The translations under genes were made by a program, and so were the position numbers. Below, in pieces: positions 12,600 to 23,540 of a DNA stretch of 64,000 nucleotides. Below the pieces are notes generated by a model. The model was not told the DNA's origin. It made no database searches and was given only the letters and a program-made list of their open reading frames with translations. Location of the stretch: assembly GCA_028564705.1 (NCBI GenBank), contig JAPXFQ010002840.1, forward strand, positions 1,450,001 through 1,514,000, in the 5' to 3' direction. How positions within the stretch are numbered: the stretch's first letter is position 1; the number at the start of each line of letters is the position of its first letter. Source of the DNA: Apricaphanius iberus. Taxonomy: Eukaryota > Chordata > Actinopteri > Cyprinodontiformes > Aphaniidae.

Positions 12600-12607
12600 T
12601 TGGAAAG

Positions 12608-14345
12608 TGATGACTGTAGTATTAAGCTACCTGATTGGCTATAATGAAAAAGAAAGGGAAACTGTTTTTTTATTGAATGTTTTATCTACCCGGTTTTTCT
12701 ATGACACCACACGTCTTATCGAGGAATAAATATGTCAATTGAATTATCGTTTCGCCCAATTTGTCCTTCCTCTTTTTCCTTTTTTTTTCCCTCCATTTTG
12801 TTGTCATACATTGTTTGTTGGTTTTTGTAATTTCTTTCCCACATCATTTGTCACAAAGGCGCTTCCTCCCGGTAAATCTCTTTTGCCTGGCCGTTTATCG
12901 AGATAGTCTCTCCCCATCTGTCAGGATTCCGTGAACCCTCTCACCCTCCAGGTTCAGCGTGCTTGTAAAGGTTGATGCTAATTATAATTACGTCTCATTC
13001 AGAGTCCACTGCTGCTCTTGTAAATACTCTAAAGTTACAAGCACGTAATCACCACCAGCTCTCCCTCCAACCTGGAAGCTAAATGTCTTTGTTTACGAAC
13101 TGCTAGTTGAATCAACTGTTTTACTCTTTCACAAACTAGTAGCCCTCTAATGATACTAAATGATACCCAGAAACTCAACGTGTTGACATTTTTATGCCTC
13201 CTGCGTCCTGCCAGTCCAAAAGCATACTTTTTCTATGTGAATATCTAAAATGATCGCCCCGCAGTAAATTCTGTCATTTCTCTTTGCTTTATGGTGTGAT
13301 TATGTAAAATCATTTTCTTCCTCTGTAGCTTTTGCTGTGTTAAAGCTTTTAATTTATTGTCGCGGCAGTCTTACTGAGTGACTGTTTATTCAGCAGCATC
13401 TCAAGGGACGCCCAGCGTCTGACGGCTGATGACATCTCAAGGGATTTAAAGCAGCTGATTGAAGCCGTGGGGCTTTATCGATGTGACCATTAACCTTAAA
13501 CCTTGAGAATCCAAGTCCTGGAGCTCATGGCTAGCCAGATAGTTCACAAGGGAAAGCTTTACTTAAAAGTGAAACTGACTGAATTTAGTGACACCTTTTG
13601 GTATAAATCACAAATCCAGCAAAACTCGTTTCAAATGTATTTTTAAAGCAGATTTACTACAACATGGTTGCCCAAATGTGCTGTACAAGTTAATGAGGAC
13701 TATAAAAACAACAAAAATAAATAATAACAGAATAAAATCAACTGTAGTTATAAACACAATAAAACTCAGAATTCCCATCACAGATCATAAAAAAGGAGAT
13801 ATCCTAGTTAAAAGCCAATAAAAATAACAAACTCCTATTGAAGCTTCAATGAAGGGACCTCAAATAGGACCAAAAAAGACGACCTTAAAGTCCTAACTCC
13901 TAACAGGTATGGGAGCTGCAGGGGCCAAAATACTACAGAAACTACTGAATAGCCTTTTCTGTTCGCCGATATCACCAAGTTCCGTAATTTTTATCTCCGG
14001 AATAATCACTGTGTTCTATTGTTGATTCCATTTTGTTTTTTTATAAATTCCACGATTTTGTTTTCAATTTCCTCATTGTGGAAATCATTGGGCCGTACTT
14101 ACCTAGCGTCAAACATCGACTCAGAGATTGTAATATTACTATGTTCTTTTGGATTCAGGCATCGACTGGGATGATGCTCCCAGTAAAGGAACATCCTCAA
14201 AGTCCTGTTATCAACTTTTTAAAACTTTGTTTAACATAGAAAGTACTCCTTAAACCCCCAGACGGTCGTGGCAGATGGCCACTCATACTGAGCCAGGTTC
14301 TGCTAAATGTTTCTTACGTCAAAGGGGAACTTTTCCTCTCCACTA
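12608..14345. other. non-coding with a possible retroposon tail
   Basis: Around 13640-13920 an A-rich sequence with GTGCTGTACAAG resembles the 3' region of a fish retroposon; family not determined. The rest shows no feature. Confidence 0.35.
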
Positions 14346-15215
14346 GGAGTGGGCAGTATGGCAAAATTTTCATATCACGGTATTTTAAAAAAAACATAAC
14401 GGTATTACAGTATTTAACTGTATTTTTTGCCTTTTTTTTCATATCCACATTATCTTATTAGAATAAAGAATTTAAAAATGTTCTTTAAATAACTCATTTT
14501 ACTGCCATATGGACTGCATCATGTTGTTTTTTTCCAGACACAGGTGAATGATATTAAAATAATTAAAATGATTATGATTCTAGTAGACATTCTTACTGTT
14601 CTAAGGCTGAAAGTGTAATTTTTTTAAACTTCACGTTGGCACGAGCAACAAATTGCATCTTCTAATTGCTTTGCATGTAATACTAAAGAATCCCGCTAGG
14701 GGGGCAGAGTATAGACTCAGATCGGATATTGCTAAAGAAGAAGTAAAATAAAGATGGCGACCGTATGTGATTATTTGCTGGTTAATATTCAGATAACAAC
14801 AGAAAAAAAGATGGCAGAAGTATCACAGATGGTATGTAAAACATTTTTACCGCTATTAAGGATTTCTTTCCTACTGGTTTTGCCGCCATTGACCACGTGT
14901 AGCTACAGACGGTCAAATAGCCCTCAACACTTCCCCCTACTGGTTACTCTCAATAGCGCTTGTAAAATATATGCTGTTCGAGTTTCGTCTGACCATTTGA
15001 AGCCGATAAACTTTTTAAACTATAGACGACGCTCCTCTTTTTTGGAAACACTTCATCAGAATCGTGTGCTTCACTCCTGCCAGCAGCTGTACTTAGTTAA
15101 AAATGTTATTTTCTACACTGTGTTGAAGAGCCTGTAGCACTGAAATCGTTCCTGGCTGAAACACGTCCCCACATTACACGTTCCAGAAGTTGTCCTAGCT
15201 ATTCACCGATATAGG
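14346..15215 (+). mobile_element. hAT-like element (GGCAGTATGGC family), copy A, 3' truncated
   Basis: Begins TAGGAGTGGGCAGTATGGCA and aligns with 16856-17915 through shared blocks such as TGCCATATGGACTGCATCAT, AAGAATCCCGCTAGGGGGCA and GAACACTTTCT-type sequence near 15050. Its right end stops at about 15215 inside the shared region (CACCGATATAGGGGTATG). Confidence 0.75.
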
Positions 15216-16444
15216 GGTATGTTAAAAATTCATTTCATAACCTTTTTTTTTTGGGGTTATATTTATGGGTAAAATTCTTCTTTTTTTTTTTCAACAAAAA
15301 GGTTGGTGATGAAATTTAAACTATTTAAACTTATCTTCTACTGTAAGTTGATGCTTCGGAAATAAAAAAGATCTGCCTATACGTTGGGTTGTGTACTTCA
15401 GAGAAAGTTGTAGTTAAAGGTAGTCATTATACACTGAATTTATTTGGAATAACCAATTTTAGTTTCTTAATTGTTTGTCCCTTCATCGGAGGTTATAACA
15501 CCCATCTCTCTATTTTATCCCCCTGTCCTCCATGTTCCCAGACTGCTAACAAATCCTCAGGGTTGTGTTTATGTTGCCCAGCCCAAACTCGGCTTCTTGC
15601 TTTCACCGTTAATCTTCACACTTCACTCTGTGTTCGTGTGATCGTTTATGAGTTAGTATTCAACTCTCCAGACTGGATCTCCTTGTTTGGCAAGGTGTCC
15701 CAACCTGGTTTATGTAGGTCTGGCTCTTTGTCCTTCTCTCACTATCATCCCATCTCATATTCATCTAGTTTGAAAAATGTTTCTTTTCTCACCTCCATAA
15801 GGCTGCAAAAACAAACTCTAGAAACCACAGTTATGTTCACAGCTGCAGCAAACAAACAATCATTTTGTTGATCAAGGTATTTTCTTCACCCAGCTTGGTC
15901 AGTGACTGACTTCTTTCAGTGTCGGCTGTTTCTGCTGTCTACTTTCCGACTCATTAGGCCCCTCGAGACCATTTACGGTAATGGGTTGGTCTCTGTTCAG
16001 CTGCTGCACTCCAGACTTGTATGTACATGTATTATTTTGCCATTAGTTTACAAGGAATAGTTAGAGTCACTATAAGGCTGATATTTTCACAAAGCTTTAC
16101 TTGGGGTCAGTTCAAACTCAAATTAGAATTTATACACGGTATAAAAACTGTCATTCTTTCTTATAATGTTCTTATAATGTGTAACGGTACACTGAAATGT
16201 TTATATGACTTCTTTTTTTTTACTTTGATCAGCATCTGCCGATTTTATTATGTTCTATAACTTAAAGGAGTTAAAAGCATTAAACTGAATGGAGATTTGA
16301 TTGGATTTTCTTGAAAGTAAAACAGGAAGCAGACATAGCCAGTGTAAAAAACAATATAAGCACTTAAAAAAACAGTCATTATTAATGTTTAGAATTCTTT
16401 AAATAATACTCTGCCCACATCTACGAATTAAACATTTTTAAATA

Positions 16445-16660
16445 AATTTGGTGTTGTTTCGATATATTTACAGCCTAGTTTCCCAGCTGTACTTAAATGC
16501 AGCATGGGCAGCTGTCTTATCAATAGGGATTCTACCAGTTTGCGTTTATCCCAAATAAGGAGTTTGGGCTGATTGGATGCTGCTGGTGGCCATGTGGATG
16601 TCAGCTGTTTTTTCTCTAGTATCAGTGGTGTTTCCATTCAGCTTCATATTGTTTCAGGTG
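16445..16660 (-). repeat. unnamed dispersed repeat, copy 2
   Basis: Aligns with 5310-5480 and (inverted) 42089-42295. The - strand translates METPLILEKKQLTSTWPPAA and LLIWDK, close to METSLILKEKQLTSMWLPVA in copy 3. Confidence 0.65.
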
Positions 16661-16855
16661 AGTCATTCAGTTCAGGGCAGTGTGTGTTATGGACCTTATT
16701 GCTTCTAGTTGCATGTTTGCTCAACGAAACAAGACAGGCGACCGTGTACTGTAGTCCCATGTTGGTCCAGGAGGGGTGAATGCTGCAGGTTAATGAATTG
16801 ATGGAATATGCTGGAGTTTCCTTAGATAGAAAACCTTTAAACCTATTGGAAGCAG

Positions 16856-17915
16856 GGGTAGTAGGTATGGCAAAATGTCCATATTACGTTGTTTAAAAAA
16901 AATTAATATCGTTATTATGGTATTTAACAGTATTTTTTTCCCATGCAAGACCCTTAATATCCACATTGTCTTATAAGAATAAAGTATTTAATATAAAAAT
17001 GTGCTTTAAATAGCCCATTTTACTGCCATATGGACTGCATCATATTGTTTTTTTCCAGACACAGGTGAATTATATTAAAATAATTAAAATGATTATGATT
17101 CTGGTAGACATTCTTGATGTTCTAAGGCTGAATGTATAATTTTTTTAAACTTCACGTTGGCGCGAGCAACAAATTGCATCTTCTAATTGCTTTGCCTGTA
17201 ATACTAAAGAATCCCGCTAGGGGGCAGAGTATAGATTCAGATCGGATATTGCTAAAGAAGAAGTAAAATAAAGATGGCAACCGTATGTGATTATTAGCTG
17301 GTTAATTTTCAGATAACAACAAAATAAAAGACGGCAGAAGTATCGTAGATGGTATATAAAACATATTTACCCCTATTTTTTATTTCTTTCCTACTGGTTT
17401 TGCCCCCGTTGACCGCGTTTACCTGCAGGCGGTCAAATAGCGCTCAACACTTCCCCCCATCAATCAATCAATCAATCAAACTTTATTTATAAAGCGCTTT
17501 TCAAACAAACAAAGTTACTCAAAGTGCTTTACAGATTTAAAATAACCCCACAACCCCCCCCTTCAAAAATAAAATCATCAATGCAAATACAACCCTGGTT
17601 ACTCTCAATAGCGTTTGCCGTTCGGTTCTCGTCTGACATTTTAAAGCCGATAAACTTTTTAAACTATAGAAGAAGCTCCCTATTTTTTGGAAACACTAAA
17701 GACTAAAAAAATACTTAAATAGTACTTAAATAGTTTAAAACGTTATTTTCTACACTGTGTTGAAGAGCGTGTAGCAGTGAAATCGGTCCTGGCTGAAACA
17801 CTTCCCTTCATTAAACGTTCCTGAAGTTGTCTGAGCTGATCACCGGTATAGGTGATCAGATAACGGAAAATAAACACCGGTTTTCGGTATGAACCGCTAT
17901 ACCGCACAGGCCTAC
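16856..17915 (+). mobile_element. hAT-like element, copy B, nearly full length
   Basis: Left end TAGTAGGTATGGCAAAATGT; right end, reverse-complemented, TAGGCCTGTGCGGTATAGCG. Internal sequence is highly similar to copy A at 14346. Interrupted at about 17458-17595 by a retroposon tail absent from copy A. Confidence 0.75.
17458..17595 (-). mobile_element. retroposon tail inserted into hAT copy B
   Basis: CATCAATCAATCAATCAATC followed by AAACTTTATTTATAAAGCGC is the reverse complement of a common fish LINE-type 3' end with a (TTGA)n tail. Copy A reads CACTTCCCCCTACTGGTTAC across the same point, so the insertion limits are visible. Confidence 0.75.
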
Positions 17916-18680
17916 TTGGAAGGTATATATGATTGAATTAGATTGAGATGACATGTTGTGAACTGGAGCTTTGGGTAGCACATCTCTTTCCCTTTTTCTC
18001 CTGGAAGAGCTTTTCAGTCATTTGTTCAAGCAATAAGCGTTCTGTTTATGTTCTCTGTAATGATAACCAACAGCCAGTTTAATAAACCGTTTGTGCCAAA
18101 CATTTCAAGGCGTAACTTTCATTGTTTAGCTCAGGAAATTTCACCAACTTGACTTCAAATTTAATTCATAATTTAACCAAGTCGCTTTTAAATGTAGTTG
18201 GTTACCCCAGAACCCTGGTTTTTATTTCACAACAGGCCTCTATGAGTTTCTGTAATCTGAGAGCGGATGTACTCTATGTAGTGCGGTGCGCTGTTGGGTG
18301 CAGGAGAGCAAATGGGCTCTCTGCAGTCATGGATGAGTGCTGGGTTCTTCAGACGCCACAGCATGAGGCTGAACGAAAGTTTGAGTTGTGTTCTGACAGT
18401 GAGGATGAAATTAGGTTATAAAAAGGTTTTTATAGAATTAGTACAGACAATCCTCAAATTCTCTGTCTGAGCCTTTTTGTCTTAATTTTGGTTAAATATT
18501 GGATTTCGCGCAGAATGTTGCCACCTAGCATCGAGGAGTGCAACACACTTCATTCAGTACTTCAATTTATTAACCGACATATAAATTCGGGTAAAGGCTC
18601 ATATTCCTGTTGAGGTATTAGCTCTTGTATTAAACAATATCAGCGTACTAAACAACAATTTTCCCTCTTTTCTTTTTCAG
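17916..18680. other. non-coding before cttnbp2 exon
   Basis: No feature recognised except the pyrimidine tract and AG acceptor at 18661-18680. Confidence 0.5.
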
Positions 18681-18911
18681 GCTCAGAGGAAGGAGGTGTT
18701 TCTCCAAGACCGATACGGCCACTATACCCTGACCGACCCCTTCCTGGCTCTTCAGAGAGACTTTGAATGCAGAGTCCCTGGAGGGGACAAAGAGCGGCGG
18801 CCGTTGGGGTCCAGCCCCATCTCGGTCCTGGAGGCTGTCATGGCCCACTGCAGGAAAATGCAGGAACGCATGTCAGCCCAGCTGGCTGCTGCCGAGAGCC
18901 GCCAGAAGAGG
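18681..18911 (+). CDS. cttnbp2: cttnbp2 exon (coiled-coil start), internal coding exon
   Basis: This exon encodes 77 residues beginning [13 protein letters not shown] and containing [20 protein letters not shown], which I recognise as the N-terminal CortBP2 region of cortactin-binding protein 2. That protein is a neuronal scaffold that binds cortactin and acts at dendritic spines and the actin/microtubule cytoskeleton. A pyrimidine-rich tract ending in AG at 18680 precedes the exon and GTGAGA follows at 18912. Both junctions fall between codons (phase 0), and the last residues (SRQKR) run directly into LEMEKLQ of the next exon. No upstream exon with a start codon was found between 1 and 18680, so exon 1 is probably upstream of the window. 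CTTNBP2NL shares this N-terminal region, but the ankyrin exons downstream point to cttnbp2 itself. Confidence 0.92.
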
Positions 18912-19598
18912 GTGAGAAATCCATTTATCAGCAGATAACATTTTAGTTTGGGACTGAAACAAGATAAGCACTTGTATCAAACATATTGTTGTCACCTCAT
19001 TCATTCATTTTCTGATCCAATACCTGCAGATTGCAAAGCGAGAGGAAATTAACCAGTTATTTACTGCCTGATGTCATTTGTTCTCCTCAATTAACCCAAT
19101 AAATGTAGTTAGATTTAACATCCCAAGAAGACTATCTTCTTGTGACCCAAGCTCTGAGTGGTCCACTATTAATGCTTTTAAGTTTGTGTTTTTTTCCCCT
19201 TGTGGGGCTGAGGCTGAACAGCCCTTACAGTCTAGGTGTTGGTGCCAGAGAACAATTCATTATTCAATGTTTGATAGTAAGTGATAACCAAATTAGCAGT
19301 TATCCATATATTTCTTCTCATCCGTCTGCAGCAGCAGCAGAAAAAAAGAAATAAGAATTCACTTAACAAGGGGAATTATTTATGTGCAGTTTTATATGCC
19401 TTGGATTTAACCGCAGCAAATCTCCTGCTGTTTTAAATGAAGATAGAAGATTTAACACTGACAGAAAGTGGAACACAGTTGAAAACTATTTCCATTTAAG
19501 TATTTGGCAAATACTTGAAAACAGTTATAGATTTTACTGAATTAAGTAAAATCCTGCAAGCTTCATCTCACTTCCTATTTTGTGAACTGTCTGCACTT

Positions 19599-19600
<2 letters not shown>

Positions 19601-19637
<37 letters not shown>
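19601..19637. repeat. (GT)n microsatellite
   Basis: About 18 uninterrupted GT units. Confidence 0.95.
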
Positions 19638-19641
<4 letters not shown>

Positions 19642-19778
19642 TCATAGGGCTCTGTTGGATTACAGTTCGCAGCCCTGATTAACTTGGCAGACAGATGTCA
19701 GTTCAGGCTCTGCCATATTTTCCTGATCTCTCTCTTTTGTTCCTTTAGCAAAACATTGAGCAAAATATGATTTTAAAC

Positions 19779-20250
19779 TTAAAGTGACAGTGTGTAGTTT
19801 TTGCAGTACCTCTTTGAAAATAGCCATTAAAATATCATGTAATAATAATTACGTAAAGCACATTAATTGCAAAACATTGCCGATATTGTAAAATATGACT
19901 TTAAAAATCAGTTTTAAAATACATAGGCACGCGTCCTCTTTTCAGGGGAAAGCCATATTAGTTGACGTCTTTACTTCTACAGGAGCCCGGACGGACAAAG
20001 CGCACGGAACACGGCCGCTATTAGAACATTGATTTTCCCTCAAAATGCAAAAAAGTTTAACCATAAATACATTTTTACCTCTTTGCTAGTTCCAAGCGAT
20101 GAAAGAGAGACTGATGTGCTCGTCATGTTGCTGCAAATAGATCATTCTAAGGGAATTGAGCGTTTGAAAACAGCACTAGTTGGACCTCCGTTGTTTGTTT
20201 TAGGTATGCACTGCCCCCTACTGGCCGAAAATTACACACTGTGCCTTTAA
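19779..20250. mobile_element. MITE bounded by TTAA
   Basis: Inverted ends AGTGACAGTGTGTAGTTTTT and AGGCACAGTGTGTAATTTTC are each next to TTAA (19779-19782 and 20247-20250), as for piggyBac or Kolobok-type insertions. An inverted, shorter relative lies at 55471-55751. Confidence 0.7.
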
Positions 20251-20370
20251 AGTGATTTTTATTTTTTATTCTTTTTTTTACGTCAACCTTTGTCAACTTT
20301 AATATACCAAAATACTGGTAGCTCTTTGGTAAGTCCATACCCGACACCGATCCGATACTATTTGTGACAG

Positions 20371-20450
20371 TGTGGAGGTCCCTTTGGCTGACTGGTTAGC
20401 GCACATGACCTTCACCTGGGAGTCGTGGGAGTCGTATTCCTAAAGCCGAC
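20371..20450 (+). repeat. tRNA-like SINE head fragment
   Basis: TGGCTGACTGGTTAGCGCAC resembles a pol III A box, and GGGAGTCGTATTCC resembles a degraded B box about 40 bases later. Probably a SINE remnant rather than a functional tRNA. Confidence 0.4.
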
Positions 20451-20633
20451 CTTTCACTCATAAAAGTTTACTGTCATGATCCGTCCCTGTCTGTGTTGTT
20501 CTTTCCTCCCTGTTTCCTCCCAGTCTGTTTGAGTTTATTAGTCCTAGTTTGTTTCACCTGTTCTTTTGTCCTCCCTGTGTTTCCCTCCTCTGCTCCCAGG
20601 TGTTCCCTGTTTTGTGATTACCTCTTCCCACAG

Positions 20634-20640
20634 TATATAT
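20634..20640 (+). promoter_or_regulatory. LTR TATA box
   Basis: TATATAT follows CCCACAG in the 5' LTR; the same motif is in the 3' LTR near 24824. Confidence 0.6.
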
Positions 20641-20726
20641 GCCCTTCTGTGCCTGTCTGTCCTCGTCGGGTCGTTGTCGTCGTTACCTCCCCTAGTTCTC
20701 TGTGCTTCTCGTCTTTTTGGACAATT

Positions 20727-20732
20727 AATAAA
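20727..20732 (+). terminator. LTR polyadenylation signal
   Basis: AATAAA, 90 bases after the TATA box and just before ATG at 20734; repeated in the 3' LTR, where it would end the element's transcript. Confidence 0.6.
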
Positions 20733-20733
20733 C

Positions 20734-22068
20734 ATGGGCCGTAAGAGCCACAAACGCCGCTCCGCATCTGGGTCCTCCTTGAGCCCAAACATGACAGTAC
20801 GACCCGACCTGCCACTGGACCCAGCGGAGTATCGCCACACTGACAATGAATGGAGGAGACTGATCGATTGGAGCGTAAGTCAAGGACTCTATTCAGACTC
20901 ACCTTTTTGTGGATCGCGGCTGGCTCGCTGTCCGCCCGGTGTTGGGCCCCGCCGTCGTGAGGAGGGCGGCCTCTCCGCTCCTCGGGCCTCGAGTCATCGC
21001 CGCGCTTCTGGGCGTCCTCCTGGAAACGCAGTTGGTGTTTCCCCGTCGTTCCTCCTTGCGTCTATGTATGACGATTCAGAGGAGGACGACGACGGCTTCC
21101 CGGAGCTCTTCTCCGACTCCCTGGATGACGAGCTGGACTTTTGCGGCGGTGCCCGGGGTGCGCCGCCCTCGCCGCGGCTTTCTGCCTCCTGGGTTGACCG
21201 GTTGATCTCCCTGGCTCCTTCCGCCGATCTGCCACCCATCTGTGATCCCTCTGGGACTGGCCCTCTTCCTGCTTCCCGGCGACGAGGAGGGAGGCGTCGC
21301 CGAGCTGCTCCATCGGCTCCAGGAGGTTTCTCGCTTCCTTCTCGGAGTTGCAGCGCCTCGGCTCCTCCTGTCCCGCTTGGTGCTGCCTCCAGCTTCGGTG
21401 ATTCGACCGCCGCTTCCTCCTGCCGCCCACGGCCGGTTTCGGGTCTGCCTCCTCATCCTCTCCAGCACAGCCAGGCGCCGGCGTTTCCTTCGGGTGGAGC
21501 CGAGTTGACCCAGGGTCGGTGGAACAGAGGGAATGTTGAGCCCAGGTCCCCTGTGGAGACTGTTTTTGAGCGCTCTTCAGAGGCTCACCTGGAACCCAGG
21601 TTCCGAGTTCCCTCCGAGGGCGTCCAGACGGATGCGCCTCGGTTCCGAGTTCCCTCCGAGGGCGTCCAGACGGATGCGCCTCGGTTCCGAGTTCCCTCCG
21701 AGGGCGTCCAGACGGATGCGCCTCGGTTCCGAGTTCCCTCCGAGGGTGTTCTGGAGAACACGCCTCGGGTTCCTGATTCCTCCGAGGGTGTCCTGGAGAA
21801 CACGCCTCGGGTTCCTGATTCCTCCGAGGGTGTCCTGGAGAGCACGCCTCTGGTTCCTGATTCCTCCGAGGGTGTTCAGGAGAGCACGCCTCGGGTTCCT
21901 GATTCCTCCGAGGGTGTTCTGGAGAACACGCCTCGGGTTCCTGATTTCGCCGAGGGTGTTCAGGGGAGCACGCCTCGGGTTCCTGATTCCTCCGAGGGTG
22001 TTCTGGAGAACACGCCTCGGGTTCCTGATTCCTCCGAGGGTGTTCGGAGAACACGCCTCGGTTCCTGA
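20734..22068 (+). CDS. LTR-element protein starting in the LTR and ending in 42-bp repeats
   Basis: An ATG in the LTR (MGRKSHKRRSASGSS) opens a 444-codon frame that crosses the LTR boundary (NMTVRPDLPLDPAEYRHTD) and continues to TGA at 22066-22068. Parts in order: a basic start; a short region DNEWRRLIDWSVSQG; an acidic block DDSEEDDDGFPELFSDSLDD near residue 110; a Ser/Pro/Arg-rich stretch; then 14-residue repeats SEGVQTDAPR and SEGVLENTPR. It has no zinc knuckle or capsid domain I recognise; position suggests a degenerate gag-like product. Indels in the repeats end the frame; similar repeats continue in other frames to 23350. An alternative start lies at 20566 upstream in the LTR, before the expected transcript start region is certain. 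Whether it is translated is unknown. Confidence 0.5.
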   Translation: MGRKSHKRRSASGSSLSPNMTVRPDLPLDPAEYRHTDNEWRRLIDWSVSQGLYSDSPFCGSRLARCPPGVGPRRREEGGLSAPRASSHRRASGRPPGNAVGVSPSFLLASMYDDSEEDDDGFPELFSDSLDDELDFCGGARGAPPSPRLSASWVDRLISLAPSADLPPICDPSGTGPLPASRRRGGRRRRAAPSAPGGFSLPSRSCSASAPPVPLGAASSFGDSTAASSCRPRPVSGLPPHPLQHSQAPAFPSGGAELTQGRWNRGNVEPRSPVETVFERSSEAHLEPRFRVPSEGVQTDAPRFRVPSEGVQTDAPRFRVPSEGVQTDAPRFRVPSEGVLENTPRVPDSSEGVLENTPRVPDSSEGVLESTPLVPDSSEGVQESTPRVPDSSEGVLENTPRVPDFAEGVQGSTPRVPDSSEGVLENTPRVPDSSEGVRRTRLGS

Positions 22069-23355
22069 TTCCTCCGAGGGTGTTCTGGAGAACACGCCTC
22101 GGTTCCTGATTCCTCCGAGGGTGTTCTGGAGAGCACGCCTCGGGTTCCTGATTCCTCCGAGGGTGTTCGGAGAGCACGCCTCGGGTTCCTGATTCCTCCG
22201 AGGGTGTTCTGGAGAACACCCTCGGTTCCTGATTCCTCCGAGGTGTTCTGGAGAACACGCCTCGGGTTCCTGATTCCTCCGAGGGTGTTCTGGAGAACAC
22301 GCCTCGGGTTCCTGATTCCTCCGAGGGTGTTCTGGAGAGCACGCCTCGGGTTCCTGATTCCTCCGAGGGTGTTCTGGGGGCACGCCTCGGGTTCCTGATT
22401 CCTCCGAGGGTGTTCTGGAGAACACGCCTCGGGTTCCTGATTCCTCCGAGGGTGTTCTGGAGAGCACGCCTCGGGTTCCTGATTCCTCCGAGGGTGTTCT
22501 GGAGAACACGCCTCTGGTTCCTGACTCCTTCCGAGGGTGTTCAGGCGAACACGCCTCCGGTTCCTGACTCTCCCGAGGGTGTTCAGGCGAACACGCCTCC
22601 GGTTCCTGACTCTCCCGAGGGTGTTCAGGCGAACACGCCTCCGGTTCCTGACCCTTCTGAGGGTGTTCAGGCGAACACTCCTCCGGTTCCTGATTCCACC
22701 GAGGGTGTTCAGGCGAACACTCCTCCGGTTCCTGATTCCACCGAGGGTGTTCAGGCGAACACTCTTCCGGTTCCTGATTCCACCGAGGGTGTTCAGGGGA
22801 ACACGCCTCTGGTTCCCGACTCCGCCGAGGGTGTTCAGGAGAACACGCCTCTGGTTCCTGACTCTTCCGAGGGTGTTCAGGCGAACACGCCTCCGGTTCC
22901 TGACTCTCCCGAGGGTGTTCAGGAGAACACGCCTCCGGTTCCTGCTTCTTCCGAGGGTGTTCAGGAGAACACGCCTCTGGTTCCGACTCCGCCGAGGGTG
23001 TTCAGGAGAACACGCCTCCGGTTCCTGCCTCGTCCGAGGGTGTTCAGGAGAACACGCCTCCGGTTCCTGCCTCGTCCGAGGGTGTTCAGGAGAACACGCC
23101 TCCGGTTCCTGCCTCCTCCGAGGGTGTTCAGGAGAACACGCCTCCGGTTCCCGACTCCGCCGAGGGTGTTCAGGAGAACACGCCTCCGGTTCCTGCCTCG
23201 TCCGAGGGTGTTCAGGAGAACACGCCTCCGGTTCCTGCCTCGTCCGAGGGTGTTCAGGAGAACACGCCTCCGGTTCCCGACTCCGCCGAGGGTGTTCAGG
23301 AGAACACGCCTCCGGTTCCTGACTCTGCCGAGGGTGTTCAGGCGAACACGCCTCC
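21601..23355 (+). repeat. 42-bp coding minisatellite, about 41 copies
   Basis: The unit resembles GTTCCTGATTCCTCCGAGGG plus TGTTCTGGAGAACACGCCTC, encoding VPDSSEGVLENTPR. Three sub-blocks: EGVQTDAPR units (21601-21732), EGVLENTPR units (to about 22530) and EGVQANTPP/EGVQENTPP units (to 23355). Short deletions, for example near 22043, 22161 and 22217, shift the frame between copies. Confidence 0.95.
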
Positions 23356-23356
23356 A

Positions 23357-23522
23357 CCTAAGCTCAAGGTTCCACGCCGCCGGCCTCCAAGGCTCAAGGT
23401 TCCACGCCGCCGGCCTCCAAGGCTCAAGGTTCCACGCCGCCGGCCCCCAAGGCTCAAGGTTCCACGCCGCCGGCCCCCAAGGCTCAAGGTTCCACGCCGC
23501 CGGCCCCCAAGGCTCAAGGTTC
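23357..23522 (+). repeat. 30-bp minisatellite block 1, 5-6 copies
   Basis: Unit CTCAAGGTTCCACGCCGCCG plus GCCTCCAAGG (with CC variants), encoding LKVPRRRPPR in one frame. Confidence 0.95.
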
Positions 23523-23540
23523 CACGTCTGACGGTCCCTC

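Larger units (their letters stand above)
20472..20796 (+). repeat. 5' LTR
   Basis: It starts TGTCATGATCCGTCCCTGTC and ends CCAAACATGACA. Near-identical to the 3' LTR, with a handful of substitutions and a small indel near 20495-20515. Contains a TATA-like box and an AATAAA, in the order expected for U3-R-U5. Confidence 0.93.

Noticed and set aside
15389..15871. 160-residue frame on +
   Set aside because: No domain, Cys/Ser/Phe-rich random-looking composition in AT/CT-rich DNA and no splice support.
18122..18421. Upstream cttnbp2 exon 1 in the 99-residue frame before exon 18681
   Set aside because: The translation has no similarity to the expected [20 protein letters not shown]-type N-terminus.
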